Source: Brassica napus (lineage: Eukaryota; Streptophyta; Magnoliopsida; Brassicales; Brassicaceae). Taken from it: DNA of 64,000 bases. The stretch covers positions 22,258,098 through 22,322,097 of the forward strand of contig NC_063439.1 in NCBI RefSeq assembly GCF_020379485.1, in the 5' to 3' direction. Made by a program: the position numbers and the translations under genes. Within the stretch, counting starts at the first letter, position 1. Every line of letters begins with the position of its first letter. The notes under the pieces are model-generated. The model saw only the letters and a list, made by a program, of their open reading frames with translations, did no database searches and had not been told where the DNA came from. Positions 1 through 12,877 of the stretch are shown here, piece after piece.

Positions 1-299
1 TTATATTTTAAACATTTGTTCCAACCTCCAAAACGTATTCTAAAATTTTATTTTATTGTTATTTTATATTAGCACGTATTGTTGGATTTCGTTTAGTAAC
101 TTATGTAACAGTTTATGTGAAAGATATAAAAAAATAGAAAAAGCCAAAAGAATATTCCCACAAACTAGCAACCTCTTAAAATATACGAGAATAATATATT
201 AAACAAAATCGACCATATTTTTATTCCATCATCTTCGATTACCAAATCTAATGAAACTTAAAGAATCTACTTTATTAAAAGAAAATGAGTTTAAATAAA

Positions 300-923
300 T
301 CTATATATGAAGGTTGACCCTTTTATAAGAGCTAATAATTTTATGGTCCTACTTAAATTTTGTCTAACAATATATTATCATAGTTAATTTATTATATATT
401 AATATATTAGCTATGAAAAATATATATAGAGAAACTAAAGTTAAGTATTTCTTAAATATTTTTATAAAACATATCAGGGTTTAAAAATTCATAAATATTT
501 TTTCTAAAGTGAATAATAAAATTAAATTTCAAATCTGACATTTTACCAAAAGTAAAACATCATTAATAAATTGACGATATCAAAACCGAAAAACCTAATT
601 TCTTAATTAAAAATTATACAAAATAGATTTTAAAAACAAAAATAAAAACTAAAAAAATTGTCCATTGGTTTTGGTTCAACCAGTGGTTCAACCGGTACCG
701 GCTTCCGGGCTTTAACGGGTTTTAGCGAGTTTTTAAATTTTGGTTTCTTCACAAAACCCGAATCGGATTTATCTTGCGTTACCGGGTTAACTGGTTTAAC
801 CGCGGGTCCAGGTCGGGTTTCTAAACACTGCATATAACTAATAAATGGTTAAAAATTGTTTCAATTTTAGCGGATTTAGAACAAAAAAATACCCGCGCTT
901 CTTAAGCGTGGGTCAAAATCTAG
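300..923 (+). mobile_element. Non-autonomous Helitron (3' end clear, 5' end probable)
   Basis: The 3' end is typical of Brassicaceae Helitrons. A 10-bp hairpin (891-900 with 904-913, one G-T pair, GC-rich in an AT-rich setting) is followed by GTCAAAATCTAG ending at 923, and the next base is T. The likely 5' end is TCTATATATGAAGG at 300, preceded by A, so both ends fit insertion between A and T. No Rep/helicase coding is present at 624 bp. The segment 660-835 is rich in CCGGTT-type motifs and forms only a spurious open frame. The 3' end is well supported; the 5' end is a weaker match. Confidence 0.6.
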
Positions 924-1297
924 TTTCTTAATTAATTAACATTTTCCACAGTGTCATAATGCAATTTCTTGTATATAAATTTTATTAGATGGAAGGCCGG
1001 CACGCATGTGAAAATATTAATATGCTACTTAAATTGATGATTATACTTTTATGATATATATTTTTATGGTAACATATCATATATGTGTATGTAATTATTT
1101 AGGCATGTTTATACGTAGTATTAAAACGATCGTATATAATCTTATGGAAACAAAACTATAGTCATAATATTATCGCACTATATTGACATTAATAAGCATT
1201 AGATACATATGCAATATATAACCATCACACCCAATATTTCTATCTTTTTAGTGCAGATGTAATACATAAACATTATACCAAATAATTCTCTCTATAT

Positions 1298-1344
1298 AGA
1301 TGAATAAATCACAAGTTACAAAAAAAAAAAAGATGAATAAATCA
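1298..1344. repeat. Micro-insert with poly(A), 14-bp direct repeat
   Basis: Exact copies of agatgaataaatca (1298-1311 and 1331-1344) flank a 19-bp insert, CAAGTTAC followed by 11 A. This looks like a target-site duplication around a minimal retroposon tail. Its CAAG..TTAC-A(n) layout recurs in the insert at 2485-2509. Confidence 0.6.
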
Positions 1345-1380
1345 ATACATAATATTTAAATCATATAGAGTCTAAAACAT

Positions 1381-2369
1381 GTTGAAACTCTTTTGTTTTT
1401 TTTTTCCGTCAAGGTTTTTTTTTTTTTATTATTATTGCAAAACGAAAAACAAACAACAAAAGCCCGAACCCAACAGTACTGGACCCGGGCCCAGCAATAT
1501 GTTACAAACCAAAAGCCCACAAACAGTCGGGCAACCATTCAAAACATAAAACGGGCCTGCAGCCCACCTCACTCAACTCGAACTAGGCGGCCCAGACTTC
1601 TCCTTTTGGCCGACGCGTCAAGGAGACGAGACGCGTGTTGAAATCTCATCTTCAGCACGCCACGCGTCAACCGATGCCTCAACCTGACCGTCACCTACGC
1701 AAGAAACCGCCTGAGCACCGCCACCGACACCCTCGTTACGCCGGAGCTCGAAACCGGAGAGCCTCCAACGTCACCACTTTTCTTCAGCTTTCTGAACTCT
1801 CTGCGGAGAGCATCCTCGATCTCATCGAGATCTCATCCGTCTTACGAGAGCCGCGACCCACAGCAACACATACAACACACGCTATACCCGATCCAAAAAA
1901 AAACGAAACCACCACTTCTCACCACTAGAGCCGGCGACGCAAGGCTGTGTAAGCCTTCACCCCCCGGAGACAAAACCGACGAGACGTTGCTGAAGAAGCC
2001 AACCACCTCCCGGAGACTTGAGCCGGCGACGGCGGAGCTTTAGTAGCCTCCACCTCCCGGAGAATAACTTCACCACACTTTCACCTCCACACGACCGCGC
2101 CTTCACTCCAATAACCCAGCCACCGTTGATGACGGTTCGCTCCTCGAGCTATCGTCTCCGGATGAGAGTCAATCAGGGCTCGGGCAAAGCGAATCAGGGG
2201 GAAGATGACAAGAGAACGACAAAAATACGGACTGCTTAAACGGAAGGAAAAACCAAGAGGTACCGGCGACGGCACGCGCGCCTACGCGCCGGCCGCTCAC
2301 CGGAACCAGATCTACTTTCTCTCTCTTAAGTCTCTCTCCTGATTAGTACTTCGTTGAAACTCTTTTGTT
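1381..2369 (-). mobile_element. GC-rich non-LTR retroposon with 17-bp target-site duplication
   Basis: An exact 17-bp direct repeat, gttgaaactcttttgtt, lies at 1381-1397 and 2353-2369. The body (1398-2352) has T runs at its left end, so the element reads on the minus strand: 5' end near 2352, poly(A) tail near 1398-1430. The body is much richer in GC than its surroundings, with repeated CCGGCGACGG-type words. Several short open frames run through it but none resembles a known protein. Size, poly(A) tail and target duplication fit a non-autonomous LINE-mobilised retroposon; Sadhu-like elements of Arabidopsis are about this size, but that family assignment is only a suggestion. It is related in composition to the element at 47.8-49.4 kb. 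Confidence 0.75.
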
Positions 2370-2472
2370 CTCTTTTGTTTCTTATATATTTATTTATTTT
2401 AAACATCTCTTTTTTTAGTTTTATGCCAAAAATAATGCAATTTTTTGGTATATAAGCTTTATAGTGTTAGTA

Positions 2473-2521
2473 AGTTAGTATTGAACAAGCCATTTACAAA
2501 AAAAAAAAAAGTTAGTATTGA
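2473..2521. repeat. Micro-insert with poly(A), 12-bp direct repeat
   Basis: Exact copies of agttagtattga (2473-2484 and 2510-2521) flank a 25-bp insert beginning ACAAGCC and ending TTAC followed by 12 A. Confidence 0.6.
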
Positions 2522-3773
2522 GGAAGTGTCGTGCCCCGTCAGCCATCGTACACTTGGTAACTTTGTACTTCATGTGTTTTTTCCTAAACAATACCATTTT
2601 ATATACATTCTGTTTCGCCCTCAATCATCGTTTTATTTGCCAAGCTTTTATTGGGTGTATATGGACATTATTATATATTTTTATTATGTCCGGGAATTTT
2701 GTTTTCTCTAAGTATTTATATTTAAAAAAAAATTGAGGTGATTGATGAGTGATTAAGCATGAGTAGCAGTATTATAGATTTTGGCTTTAATTAGAAACAC
2801 AATATAGCGTGATAGAACCGTATTATATAAACTACGGAAAACTGAATATTGTAAAGAATAAAATTGATAAGATTATACTAAAGATAAAGAAAATGATGAT
2901 ACAACTGTAGAGTCGAGATATTTTTCTTTCCTTTACTCAAAATACGTCTCGTAGTGCGACGGTTCGATAACATAATGAATTTCAAGATACAGCAGCAAAA
3001 AAATCTTCTGATTTGCGTCATTCTATCAGAAATCTGACGAAAATAGTTTTGTTTATACTATCAGATTGAAAAAAAAAATCAAAAGGAAAGATAAAAGAAA
3101 TATGGAGGATTGTATTATTTTCTGTATGTTCTTTGCTACACAAGTGCTTCTATTTAAATGGAGAAAGTGTAACACCTTGTGAAATCATGGAGACCACTAA
3201 CGTACCAATGCTTTCAATTGTAGTAAAGGAATTTAATTCCCATGACTCATTGTACGTTAGATATCAAAGTCATAATGCATATTTGACCAAATCAAATACA
3301 CCACTATACTTTACTAGGTTTATATTTTTATATTTAAAAAACATAAAAATATTTTATGAATAAGATTTTAAAACAGGTTAAATCTAAATTCTTTGTATGT
3401 TATTTATTTTGGACCTTCATTTCTCACCAACAAATACACTAACTCATAGTGTTCATGATGACGATTACATCGTGTCCAAATTCCGGTTCTTCCGACAGAT
3501 GTCTCCATCGAAAAATCCATCGGAAAAATGGTCTACACCACTTTGTCAAAAACGTGTTCCAACATAGCACACGATGTATATATATTCATATTATAAATAT
3601 AAATGCTAATATAAATATTTAAATGGATGCATCATTTAAATAGTTATGTATGTTATTACTAAAAAAGTTAGTGCAACTCAAATAAATTAGTGAAATATTA
3701 CTATGAAATTATTTGCGATTGATGGAAAACAATAATTTTTTACCTGATAATATTTGACATACCTATGAAAAGT

Positions 3774-3826
3774 CAATGAGAGACATATCTTTTTTTTTCT
3801 TTTGAAACAATGAGAGACATATCTTT
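3774..3826. repeat. Micro-insert with poly(T), 19-bp direct repeat
   Basis: Exact 19-bp copies of caatgagagacatatcttt (3774-3792 and 3808-3826) flank a 15-bp T-rich insert ending CTTTTGAAA. The long exact repeat makes chance unlikely. Confidence 0.65.
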
Positions 3827-5010
3827 ATATATGAGTTTTTTTACAAAGAAGAATTTAATTATACGAAAAAATTTCTTTCAGAACTGAAGATACTATGCTA
3901 ATCTAATAAGTATCAAGTAAGTTAACCCATTTTGGTAGGATTGGCTACATGTATAATATTGTGAATATTAACCAATTGCAAATTAAGGAAACACCAAACT
4001 AGAAATGTTGTTTCTACAGATATATGATTATGAACTCATACATCAATATGAAAAACGTTTCCCATTTCGATATATTATAATGGGATTCTGCAGAGCTAAA
4101 TGCTAACTTGAGCAATTGGTTAGTTAAAAAGTAATACAAAAGGATACCAGTATCGTACAAATTCACACCACCGTTCTTCTAACCTTTTGGCATGCCCTTT
4201 TGCTATCTCAATGGGTTTTCTCTTTGCCCTTCGATTATATATTTGTGCAAAACAAACTCGTCATTTCGGATGTCACAATGAGAAATAGAAAGATTTCATT
4301 GGATGGAGATACGAGTGGAGAAAAGATCCCTACGCCAGACAAATACACACACCTAATCCGTTTTGTTTATTTGGACACTTTTGAGCGTAAACGTAGTTAA
4401 TTAATAAATACCATCACCTACCCTGCCATGTAGAACATTGGACATGCGTTTATCATACAATAATATTTACACAATGCGTCAGGTTTAAAACTTTTTGTTT
4501 GCTCAGTCCTAACTCCTATGATTTATAAATAAATTTAGCGATAATATAATTATCAGAGATGAACTAGTATAAATATTGAAGTTGTATAGTATTTTACATT
4601 ATTGTTATAAGATAATTGTAACTTTGTACAGTTTATATATCACTATACTCTAAAAAAATGACATATATATATAATATATATATATATATATCTACCGTAT
4701 GGTATTTTATTTTGAAAAGATATCAAAGTCAAGGTTCAAGATTATTTTTACTAATGATTTGAACTTGGTTATATATTTGTGAACATTAAATGGTAAGTAT
4801 TATATCTATAATGCATGGGATATTGTTTTAAAAATTAGCTCGTATGATGATACGTCAGAATTTTTACTTGGACGTTATATATTCTTAAGAAATAAATGGT
4901 ATATCTTAAAAATATATCGCTATTAATATATAAGGAATAAATTAAACCACATCGTGGTAGTTTAGTTATTGATTGTTGTATTTTAATGGATTTGAAAATC
5001 CGAAATAAAT

Positions 5011-5293
5011 CTAGTGTTATTGGTTCTATGATTTTTAAATTTGTATTAAAATCATGTGTTATTGGTTTAATGATTCATAAATTCTGTATCAAATCAAGTG
5101 TTATTCAATCGTACGGATTTACTAATATATTTGATTTTATAATGGATTTGAATGGATTTGTTTGGATTTTTTAGTTAAAAATACAAAGATTCAAATCCGA
5201 GGGAAAACCTCCGGATTTGCATATTCTACTTGGATTTATAAATACTATAAGGATTTTTAAATCAAACAAAATATATAAACCAATAACACCTAG
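5011..5293. mobile_element. MITE-like element with inverted ends
   Basis: The left end CTAGTGTTATTGGTT (5011) matches the reverse complement of the right end (CTAGGTGTTATTGGTT, ending 5293) apart from one base gap. The interior repeats the TGTTATTGGTTT word and similar AT-rich blocks on both arms, so the 283-bp segment is a degenerate palindrome. No coding capacity. Superfamily not assigned because the target duplication is ambiguous. Confidence 0.5.
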
Positions 5294-7020
5294 TAGTTTC
5301 CACTGGCCAGAGATGAATTCTCATTCAATGTAATTACTAATTCTAACGTGGTCACGTGGAGATAGGATTCATTACTTATAGTCCATTTTATTTCCGACGA
5401 AATGATCCATTTGTGGGTTGCACTTCTCTTTAGATTCAACCCGGTTAAAAAAATTATGTCAAAAAAAAATTAGACATGTTTTAAATAAAGGTTACTTAAA
5501 CTCTGTGCATGTATTGTATGTTGCTGAAAAAGGATACTGAAAATAAAGTTTGATATAAATCAATGAAATATAAGGCAGAATATCAAATATATAATATATA
5601 TATATATAATCAAGCTGATATCTGAAAAGGCCATGGGAACTGACTTAAGTATGAGATCAATAAAAGGTATAAAGGAGACAAATTAGTAGGCTTTGGAGTG
5701 CCTATAATGTAGCCTAGGCGTTTGAACTGATCTCTTCACGCATTATTTTAAACCGTATTCTTTAAAAGTTTACTTATTATGCGATCATCAGTACCATAAA
5801 ACTACACTTAAGCGATGCTATTGTTTAACTTTAGTAACCTAAACTCTCGCTCCAATTGAAAATATTTTAGGATAGTGGAAATGTGGAATTTAGGTTTTCA
5901 CATGATCATCTACGAATGTTTTCACGTTATCAATTTTTTGTGGTCTTCAATTCCTTGATCAAAGGCTTCGTTGAGGTCATGGACCGTGATGGTATCGATG
6001 CATTGTCCAGATTAGATATTTATAATGGCAACAATATTTCATACCACTAGCTAGACTTAATTTTCTGATAAGCTTATTCAAATATTTATAAAAAAACAAA
6101 TACAATTAAGATGGATATCGGTAATCACAAGCCCACTCAGCTCCACTTATCTAAAAATATCCCTTTCTCTTCTTTTTTTCTGCTCTCGGGACATTCGTGG
6201 GGAAGAATGACTTCTGGCTATTTTAAACAATATTTAAAGGGATTTCAGGCTGGCCGGTTCAAATGCTTTACTTAAAATATGATAAAGCAAAGGAAAAACA
6301 AAGAGATGAATAATTAATCGTGCTAAGTTTTCTAATAGCAATGGGGTAGCTAATAATTACCCAATCTGTCTAATGATTATAAGTTTAAGTGGGGTTGTGA
6401 CAAAGAAGAAAGCAAATTAGGATTCTAATTAACATGATGAAAGAACTTACATGCGTAACTAAAAACTTATATACGTATGCGTGTACGATGGTCTAATAAA
6501 CTATACAGCCATGGAAATACGTTTTCGTATTATTAATTCTGATTAAAAATTTAAGAAGCCAATTAAGAAAAAGAAGCTGAAAATATGGCAAAATTTTCTC
6601 AAGATTCCATTTACTTTAAAATGCGACTGAAGAGTGAAGACAAATAAAATTGAATTGACCTTCTAAATTGTTTTTTTTTAATTAAAACACTGACAGTATT
6701 ATATAGCACTTCCACTCTGAAAGTAATGAACAATTTATAATCGAAAGATGCTCGGAATCTTTGGATGGAAAATATATATTATTATAATTTTAATTATCTT
6801 ACAATTTATGCATTTAAACTGAAAAAGGAGAATACAAATGCACCAATAAAGATCTACAAAACAAAGCAGGTTCTTACACAATTAGTATTTTAGACCATCA
6901 TCAACCGGGTTGCTTATGGGGGGTGCTTATTTTAATTAGGATTTAAAAAAAAAGGAAAAATAGGTTTAATGTGAAGAAGCGACGCTTAAGCAGGAGTTAG
7001 AGGAGCCGGCGCTTCTGGGA
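5294..7020. other. Intergenic, no gene seen
   Basis: AT-rich, with no exon-like segment or structural repeat that I could support. Confidence 0.5.
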
Positions 7021-7876
7021 CACGTGTTCCATTTTGGATACATCTTTCTCTCTCTCTTGACGAAACCTTCATCAATCCGCTTCTCTCAATCTTCCGTGTT
7101 GGATTTGCCGTCTAAAGTTTCTGACTTTCCGACGAGGAAGTAGAGGAGTAAGACGAAGATCATAGCAACAAAGCGAAATAGCTCTCTTCTCTGTAGATAC
7201 AAGCGATCAGACTCAACTCTGTTCAGGTACAGAGTGTGATTCGATTGCATGTTGTTCTATTTTCCGTATAACTGATTCTGGGTTTTACGTTTTGTGTTCT
7301 CTTAGAGGAGACAACATGTCAAAGTTTTGATTTTTTTTCTTGTCTGCTGCATTAAGTATCCGAATCTTTAATTTGATTTGGTTTAAAGTCATACTCTTTC
7401 CATCTGTTGTAGATTCCACAAAGGTTAGTCCATATCGAGATGTAAACGAGGAAGGTGTTGTTGGTAAGGAGGAGGATCAGTTAGCTCTTGACGTGAAGGG
7501 TTTAAATTATTTGTGGATACGCTGTTGCAATCAGGCAACTTGACCGTAATGGTGCTCAAGGAATCAGGGAGTTTGCGGTTGAGGTGTTGACACTTACTTT
7601 GATTGGAGTAGTGTGATGAATGAAGAAGATAATAGAGCATGGTTATGGAGAGCAAGTCTTTGGTAAGCATCTATCTGCATCACACGAGAACTTTAATGTA
7701 TTCTTTGATATAAATTGCTTTCCTGTGACTTCATATTTGGATGCTAGATAGAGCATGGTTAAATGAACTAGTGTATGTTATTAAGTTCCTCTTTAAATTG
7801 GCGTTGTTATGGTTATGGGAATTGCATTGTTCTTGATTGAAATATATCCATTGGCTTTTAAATTGTTCTTGATTGA

Positions 7877-8029
<153 letters not shown>

Positions 8030-8313
8030 TAGAATATGAACAAAACTCAGCTCTGAACAGATTTATTTTCCTGCTATATGACCATAAGATTGTCTTGAAT
8101 TTTGGTTGCTTGAAAACTCTCTATTGCCAATTTTCTTTTAAGAATCCCTAAATAAGAAACTAGCATTGGAGCTAAAAATCAAGGTGTCTCTTAACTAAAG
8201 ATCTTAATTACATTTAAATACTAAAATATTCATTAAGCACCTCTAAGAGGGTATGTGGGTTAATCATGCTCTTTATAATTCTAATTCTTACCAACTTTTG
8301 TTCCGAGTAAATT

Positions 8314-8346
8314 AAATCCAAATCATCATTGTAAAAAAATCCAAAT
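8314..8346. repeat. Short direct repeat around an A-run insert
   Basis: The 10-bp word aaatccaaat occurs at 8314-8323 and 8337-8346 around a 13-bp insert ending in A. Weaker than the other micro-inserts because the repeat is short. Confidence 0.35.
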
Positions 8347-8880
8347 AATGGCCAAGTATGTCATACGTGGATCTAGCCTGAATTGTTTTTATTTTCCAGC
8401 CAAAATTATTGTTTTTATTGTACTCTATTCCTACTCCTAACGCTCGTTCATTCATCATCCTATGCAAATAGAACCTTGTGTGAAGTTCCCGAATTATGTC
8501 TATTTGCACCACGAAAATCTTTCAGTTCTAATAATCCCGGCTTGTGCTCCCTCATCTCAAGTAGTACAGGTTCTGATGTTCAGCTGTGCTTTCGCCATAG
8601 CTCTCTGCCGCCAATACGGTAATATTGGTAGTGGAAGGCTCTGGAAGACCTCAGCTTTTACCTTACAGTCAAATCTCGTCAAGCTTCTCCATTTGTTTGC
8701 CGGTGCAGTGGTAAAGACTTATCAAACCCCACCTTGGGGCCAGGAGAGACCACTTCCACGCTCCTCCTTCGTTGAGGAGAAAATTGGTCAATTGTTTGTC
8801 TCCTCCATGAGAGGTTCACTCTGTCCGGATCCAATTCTGGTGAATTTAATTTTAACCACGGTCCTAACCGTGTAGTGAGA

Positions 8881-10927
8881 ACCAAGGTTTTGAAGTCTCT
8901 GTCAAAATCACAAGTTTTTTTTGAAAAATAAAAGATTAAACTCGGATCTATTAAAGACACGTACCTAATTCCCTAATCTATTAAAATCACAAATTAAGGT
9001 GACGATCCTCAAGTTAGAAACTTTTGAAGTGCGGTGGTAATCCTTTGTGATTCTGTCCGCAAGTGGCTCCTTCGAAAACCTTTCTAATGCTTTATCAAGC
9101 TTGTTAAAGCCTGTACCATCTCTTCTATTGCTTTAGCTGTTTTGTTGTTGTAGTCACTAGGCTTGCACATCGGATATGTCCGCTGATGCGTTTTTCTCAT
9201 ATAACCGATTAAGTTTATAAATGAAGTTGTGTTCAAAAAAAAAGTGTTGCTTTGTAAAGTTCCGAAGAAAATCTTTTTTTTAAAGGTTATTTCTAAGAAA
9301 ATCTTACGAAAGTCATTCTTGGATATTAGTCAGCAAAATAAATGTATAATTTTTATAATAATTTATCCCTCATACGAAAGTCATTCTTGGATATTAGTAA
9401 GCAAAATAATTGTATAATTTTATAAGCATTTGTATTCCATGTCTCCATGTATTATACATATCTATTATTTACATATTTTACGTAAATTATTTTATATTGT
9501 ACATAAATCGTGATAAAAATATTTCATATTAAAGTTATCCAACTCTCCAATAATTTTTTGTCTTTTATATTTATTTTTTGCTACTTTAAAATGATTGTAG
9601 ATAATTTCTCTTGATTTATTATCCTTCTGTAATCTGTAGTATGTATAGAAAAAATATATTTAAGAGATGGTTTTATCAATGAATAATAAAAAGGAACCAT
9701 TTCTGCATATTTAAAACTAAGAGGGATTACTTTTGCAAAGTATTATAAACATAATGGGCAAAGACAATCTTCTTTAGGCTTTATGTTCCATCAGGTATAA
9801 TGCAAACACATAATGCTGAATCTATTCGATAAAGACATGCCTTTTTAGGAGAACAAAACAAACTTAAACTTAAACAAACAAGGGAAAACAACATTTAACG
9901 ATGTTATATATTGGTCATTGAAAATCTAAAGAAACACATATACAACTACATTAACTATTTAAAAAACTAAGTCATTGTGATCCAGTGGAAAAAAAAACTT
10001 AGAAAATGTAATTATTATTATTATTCTTTTGATAAGTATGTGAATAGAAAATGTAATTTCAATCCTTTCTGAGTTTGATTGTTTTATATAAAAAAATATT
10101 CGTATTCGCTAATAGTCGAGATAGTGTTATGATATCAACCCACTAAAAACTTGGAGTATAGATTATTCAGCTATATTTACCTTATTTACCTTTCAAAGTT
10201 AGTTGAATTTTAGTTCAGAACCTTATAATTAAGTAAACAAATTTGTTTACGTCTACAAGTCTACAATATCTAGTTATCTGCAAATCATGTTTTCCTAGAA
10301 ATCATATTACTATGAAAACAAATTTCTCCTTTCTATACATAAAAGGTTTAAATGAAATGATTTTGACTATTCTTAAAATAATAAGAATTCCAGCTTCTTG
10401 TATATATCTATATAATAACTAAAACATTATATATATATGCAGGAAATAAGCTATATAATTATGACTACGAGTATTGCTAACGAATTCATGTGACAAGAGC
10501 AAAAACAAAAAAATGGTCACTGACCTTAGTAGTGAGTATCAAGATTCAGGAATTTACATGGGCGTATCACGACACGTAGCATAAATTCTCAGATCAACAT
10601 TGGAGTGTATTAAAGTTCAAAAAACCTTGGACTAATATGATTGGAGCTAGCCCTTAGCATATTTATAGTTCATAGTAGAAGATGATGTGTCAAATGTCCT
10701 ACGTCTGCATGTACGGCTATATATATAACCACGTCGTTAAACAATAGCATCGTCTTGTCAAATGGAAAATATATAGTGTAATCTGATGCCAATGGTTTAA
10801 TAATATACTAAATTAAGTTGTAGATGATAATAGAGATGATGGTTACACGTACATTTTGCAAACCATTGGAGCGACGTATCGTCGGTGGCTTATTCTTGCC
10901 AGATAGTAACTAGTGAGACCGTCCTTA
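8881..10927. other. Intergenic with a local tandem duplication
   Basis: AT-rich. A roughly 48-bp block starting ACGAAAGTCATTCTTGG is repeated with a 68-bp period (9306 and 9374). One micro-insert lies at 10000-10058. No gene is seen. Confidence 0.5.
10000..10058. repeat. Micro-insert, 14-bp direct repeat
   Basis: tagaaaatgtaatt occurs at 10000-10013 and 10045-10058. The 31-bp insert starts with an ATT microsatellite and continues CTTTTGATAAGT; its reverse complement ends in an A/T-rich tail. Confidence 0.5.
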
Positions 10928-11052
10928 GCATTATTAATGGAGGGTTCGGAATATAAAAAATCGTCTCTTAACTTTTAACTAAAAAAACTAAAAACTGATT
11001 TTTTATAATCCGCTAATAACTTCATCCTAAGAACCCTCCATTCATCATGCTC
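10928..11052. mobile_element. Harbinger-like MITE flanked by TTA
   Basis: Left arm GCATTATTAATGGAGGGTTC and the reverse complement of the right arm (GCATGATGAATGGAGGGTTC) match at 18 of 20 bases. The element is 125 bp and TTA stands on both sides (10925-10927 and 11053-11055), the 3-bp target duplication usual for PIF/Harbinger elements. The interior is AT-rich and non-coding. Confidence 0.6.
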
Positions 11053-11859
11053 TTAGGTATGAGTAACTAGAAAGGAATACAAATGTCTATTTCTAAATAA
11101 TCCAAATATAATAGTTCTAAAAAACACCGATTAAATAACTAAGAGTTTTAACTACTAAATAATCTAAGAGTTATAACCACTAATCATGTTCTCAACCATG
11201 TTTTTGCATCTTCCTCTAAATTTTTTTAATGTTTAAACTCTGAAAAGAAACAACATGCTGAAGATTTGACGTTCATGGTTGTACATATATAGAATTAATT
11301 GATAATTAAATGTGTTGACCTATATTTCATACATGTTGTATTAGATCCCAACTTATAAGGAGATGTGGGATATCTAAAAGACTATAACTAATAACCCCCA
11401 CTAAACCCCATTCTGTATGATGGTTCTTGCTCTATAACCTATTTATAACTGACTTTCATTATACAATGCAATAACATATAATATTCAGAATTATTTTGAA
11501 TTTGATACCATGTAAATCATGTTAATAAATTTACAACTCAATATCACTTGAGAATGAATGTACTGACTCATATATCTCATTAGGTAGGTATTCCTTACTT
11601 ATTGGTGTTATATTTCTAACATAGCCTTCAGTGAAAATTAATTGAATGAATTATCTTTTTTTAAAAGTGTTAATACGTTAATTGAATGAAGTATTGAGAA
11701 AAATCAGTCCTTAAAAAAATGGGTTTCTTTTTGGAAAAAAAAAGGATTTGATTGAAAGTTAGAGGGTTAAACTTTATTTTTGAAAGACTCAAGTGGTTTC
11801 ATTGTAGACTGGTACGGTAAACTTACATGTCTATTGATCTTTCAAAATGAAAAATATAA
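11053..11859. other. Intergenic, no gene seen
   Basis: AT-rich; contains one micro-insert duplication (11638-11690). Confidence 0.5.
11638..11690. repeat. Micro-insert with T run, 13-bp direct repeat
   Basis: ttaattgaatgaa occurs at 11638-11650 and 11678-11690 around a 27-bp insert containing a run of seven T. Confidence 0.5.
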
Positions 11860-11884
11860 TGCGGTGAGCATGGATCGAACACGC

Positions 11885-11927
<43 letters not shown>

Positions 11928-11932
11928 CCCGC
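11860..11932 (-). tRNA. tRNA-Phe (anticodon GAA)
   Basis: On the minus strand the 73-nt sequence starts GCGGGGATAGCTCAGTTGGG and carries the anticodon loop CTGAAGA with GAA. The T arm is GTGTTCGATCC (G-T wobble in its stem) and the discriminator is A. D arm, A box and B box are all present and the sequence matches the well-known plant tRNA-Phe, apart from one base in the T stem. The acceptor-stem mismatch at pair 5-68 is normal for plant tRNA-Phe. No CCA is encoded, as usual for nuclear genes. Likely functional. Confidence 0.95.
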
Positions 11933-12877
11933 TTGACGGTATTTATACTAATGTACTGAACATAGATAAAAAGCTTCAGGTGCACTACTATTTTAAAACT
12001 CAGAACTGCAATCTTATGTGAAGCAGAACAGAGCAATACAAGAAATATTAGTAGCAAGGAGAGGTATATTCAAGAGTAGATCGTCTTGGTCATGTGAATT
12101 CATTTCATAGCAATATGATTGGCAAACTAATATGTGTGATTGTATTGAATATTCAATGTTGGCTCTGTAGAATATCCCAAACGATAAAACATCCGTCTTA
12201 CTATGATTTGACTTCACATCTTGTTTTATCATAAAGGTACTTAAAAGGTGCTGCATGGTCCGTGTACATTTGAACTAACCGATGTCTTAGTTGATTCTCT
12301 GTTGTTGTGGAGTTCACTTCTCCCTCGTCCAGTGTCTTACTTTCATAACAAATAGCCTCTCTTTCTGCTCTCCCTGAATAGTCCTGACATTAAAATCTCG
12401 TACATAACCTCCAAAGAGTAGGTTCAATCGGAGGCTGGATGAGCGTCCTTGATAACAAAAGTTATGCTTTTTCAGAGTGGATGAGCGTCCTTCATTATCA
12501 CATATTGAATATATCCCATGTCTTATTTATATCAGAATACAAGTACTCTCATGCTTTCATTTTTCTAACTTGGAGCTCTCAATCTTTGCTGAGACACAAC
12601 TCTTACTTAAACATATGTTCCTGATATATAATTAGAAGCAGCAAGAAAGGAAAACTCGTAAATAATAGGAATGTGTTGTAACAAAGAAGATTTGCTTGTG
12701 AAGTTGATTCCAAAGGAGGTCCAAAAACTAGTAGGCAAAAGATGTTTTTATCCTTTGGGATATTCTTACAATGCCACAATGAAAAAATGACAGTATTTCA
12801 TAAAAAGATAAGACGATAACACCAAAAAAACACCGTTTAACTAGATAAAGAGAGCTGAAAGTAACACAGACAATTCC
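11933..12877. other. Intergenic and 3' region of EIF3L
   Basis: No exon is seen. The part just left of 12878 is probably the EIF3L 3' untranslated region. It contains a short direct duplication at 12436-12492. Confidence 0.4.
12436..12492. repeat. 15-bp direct repeat around a 27-bp insert
   Basis: tggatgagcgtcctt occurs at 12436-12450 and 12478-12492. The insert contains the small palindrome ATAACAAAAGTTAT rather than a clean A run, so it may have a different origin from the other micro-inserts. Confidence 0.4.

Larger units (their letters stand above)
2370..5010. other. Intergenic, no gene seen
   Basis: AT-rich DNA without a convincing exon. It holds two micro-insert duplications (2473-2521 and 3774-3826) and TA-dinucleotide tracts around 4655-4690. 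Open frames here are short and compositionally random. Confidence 0.6.

Noticed and set aside
1635..1928. 97-codon and neighbouring frames in the first retroposon
   Set aside because: GC-rich body sequence on the strand opposite to the element's own orientation; no recognisable protein.
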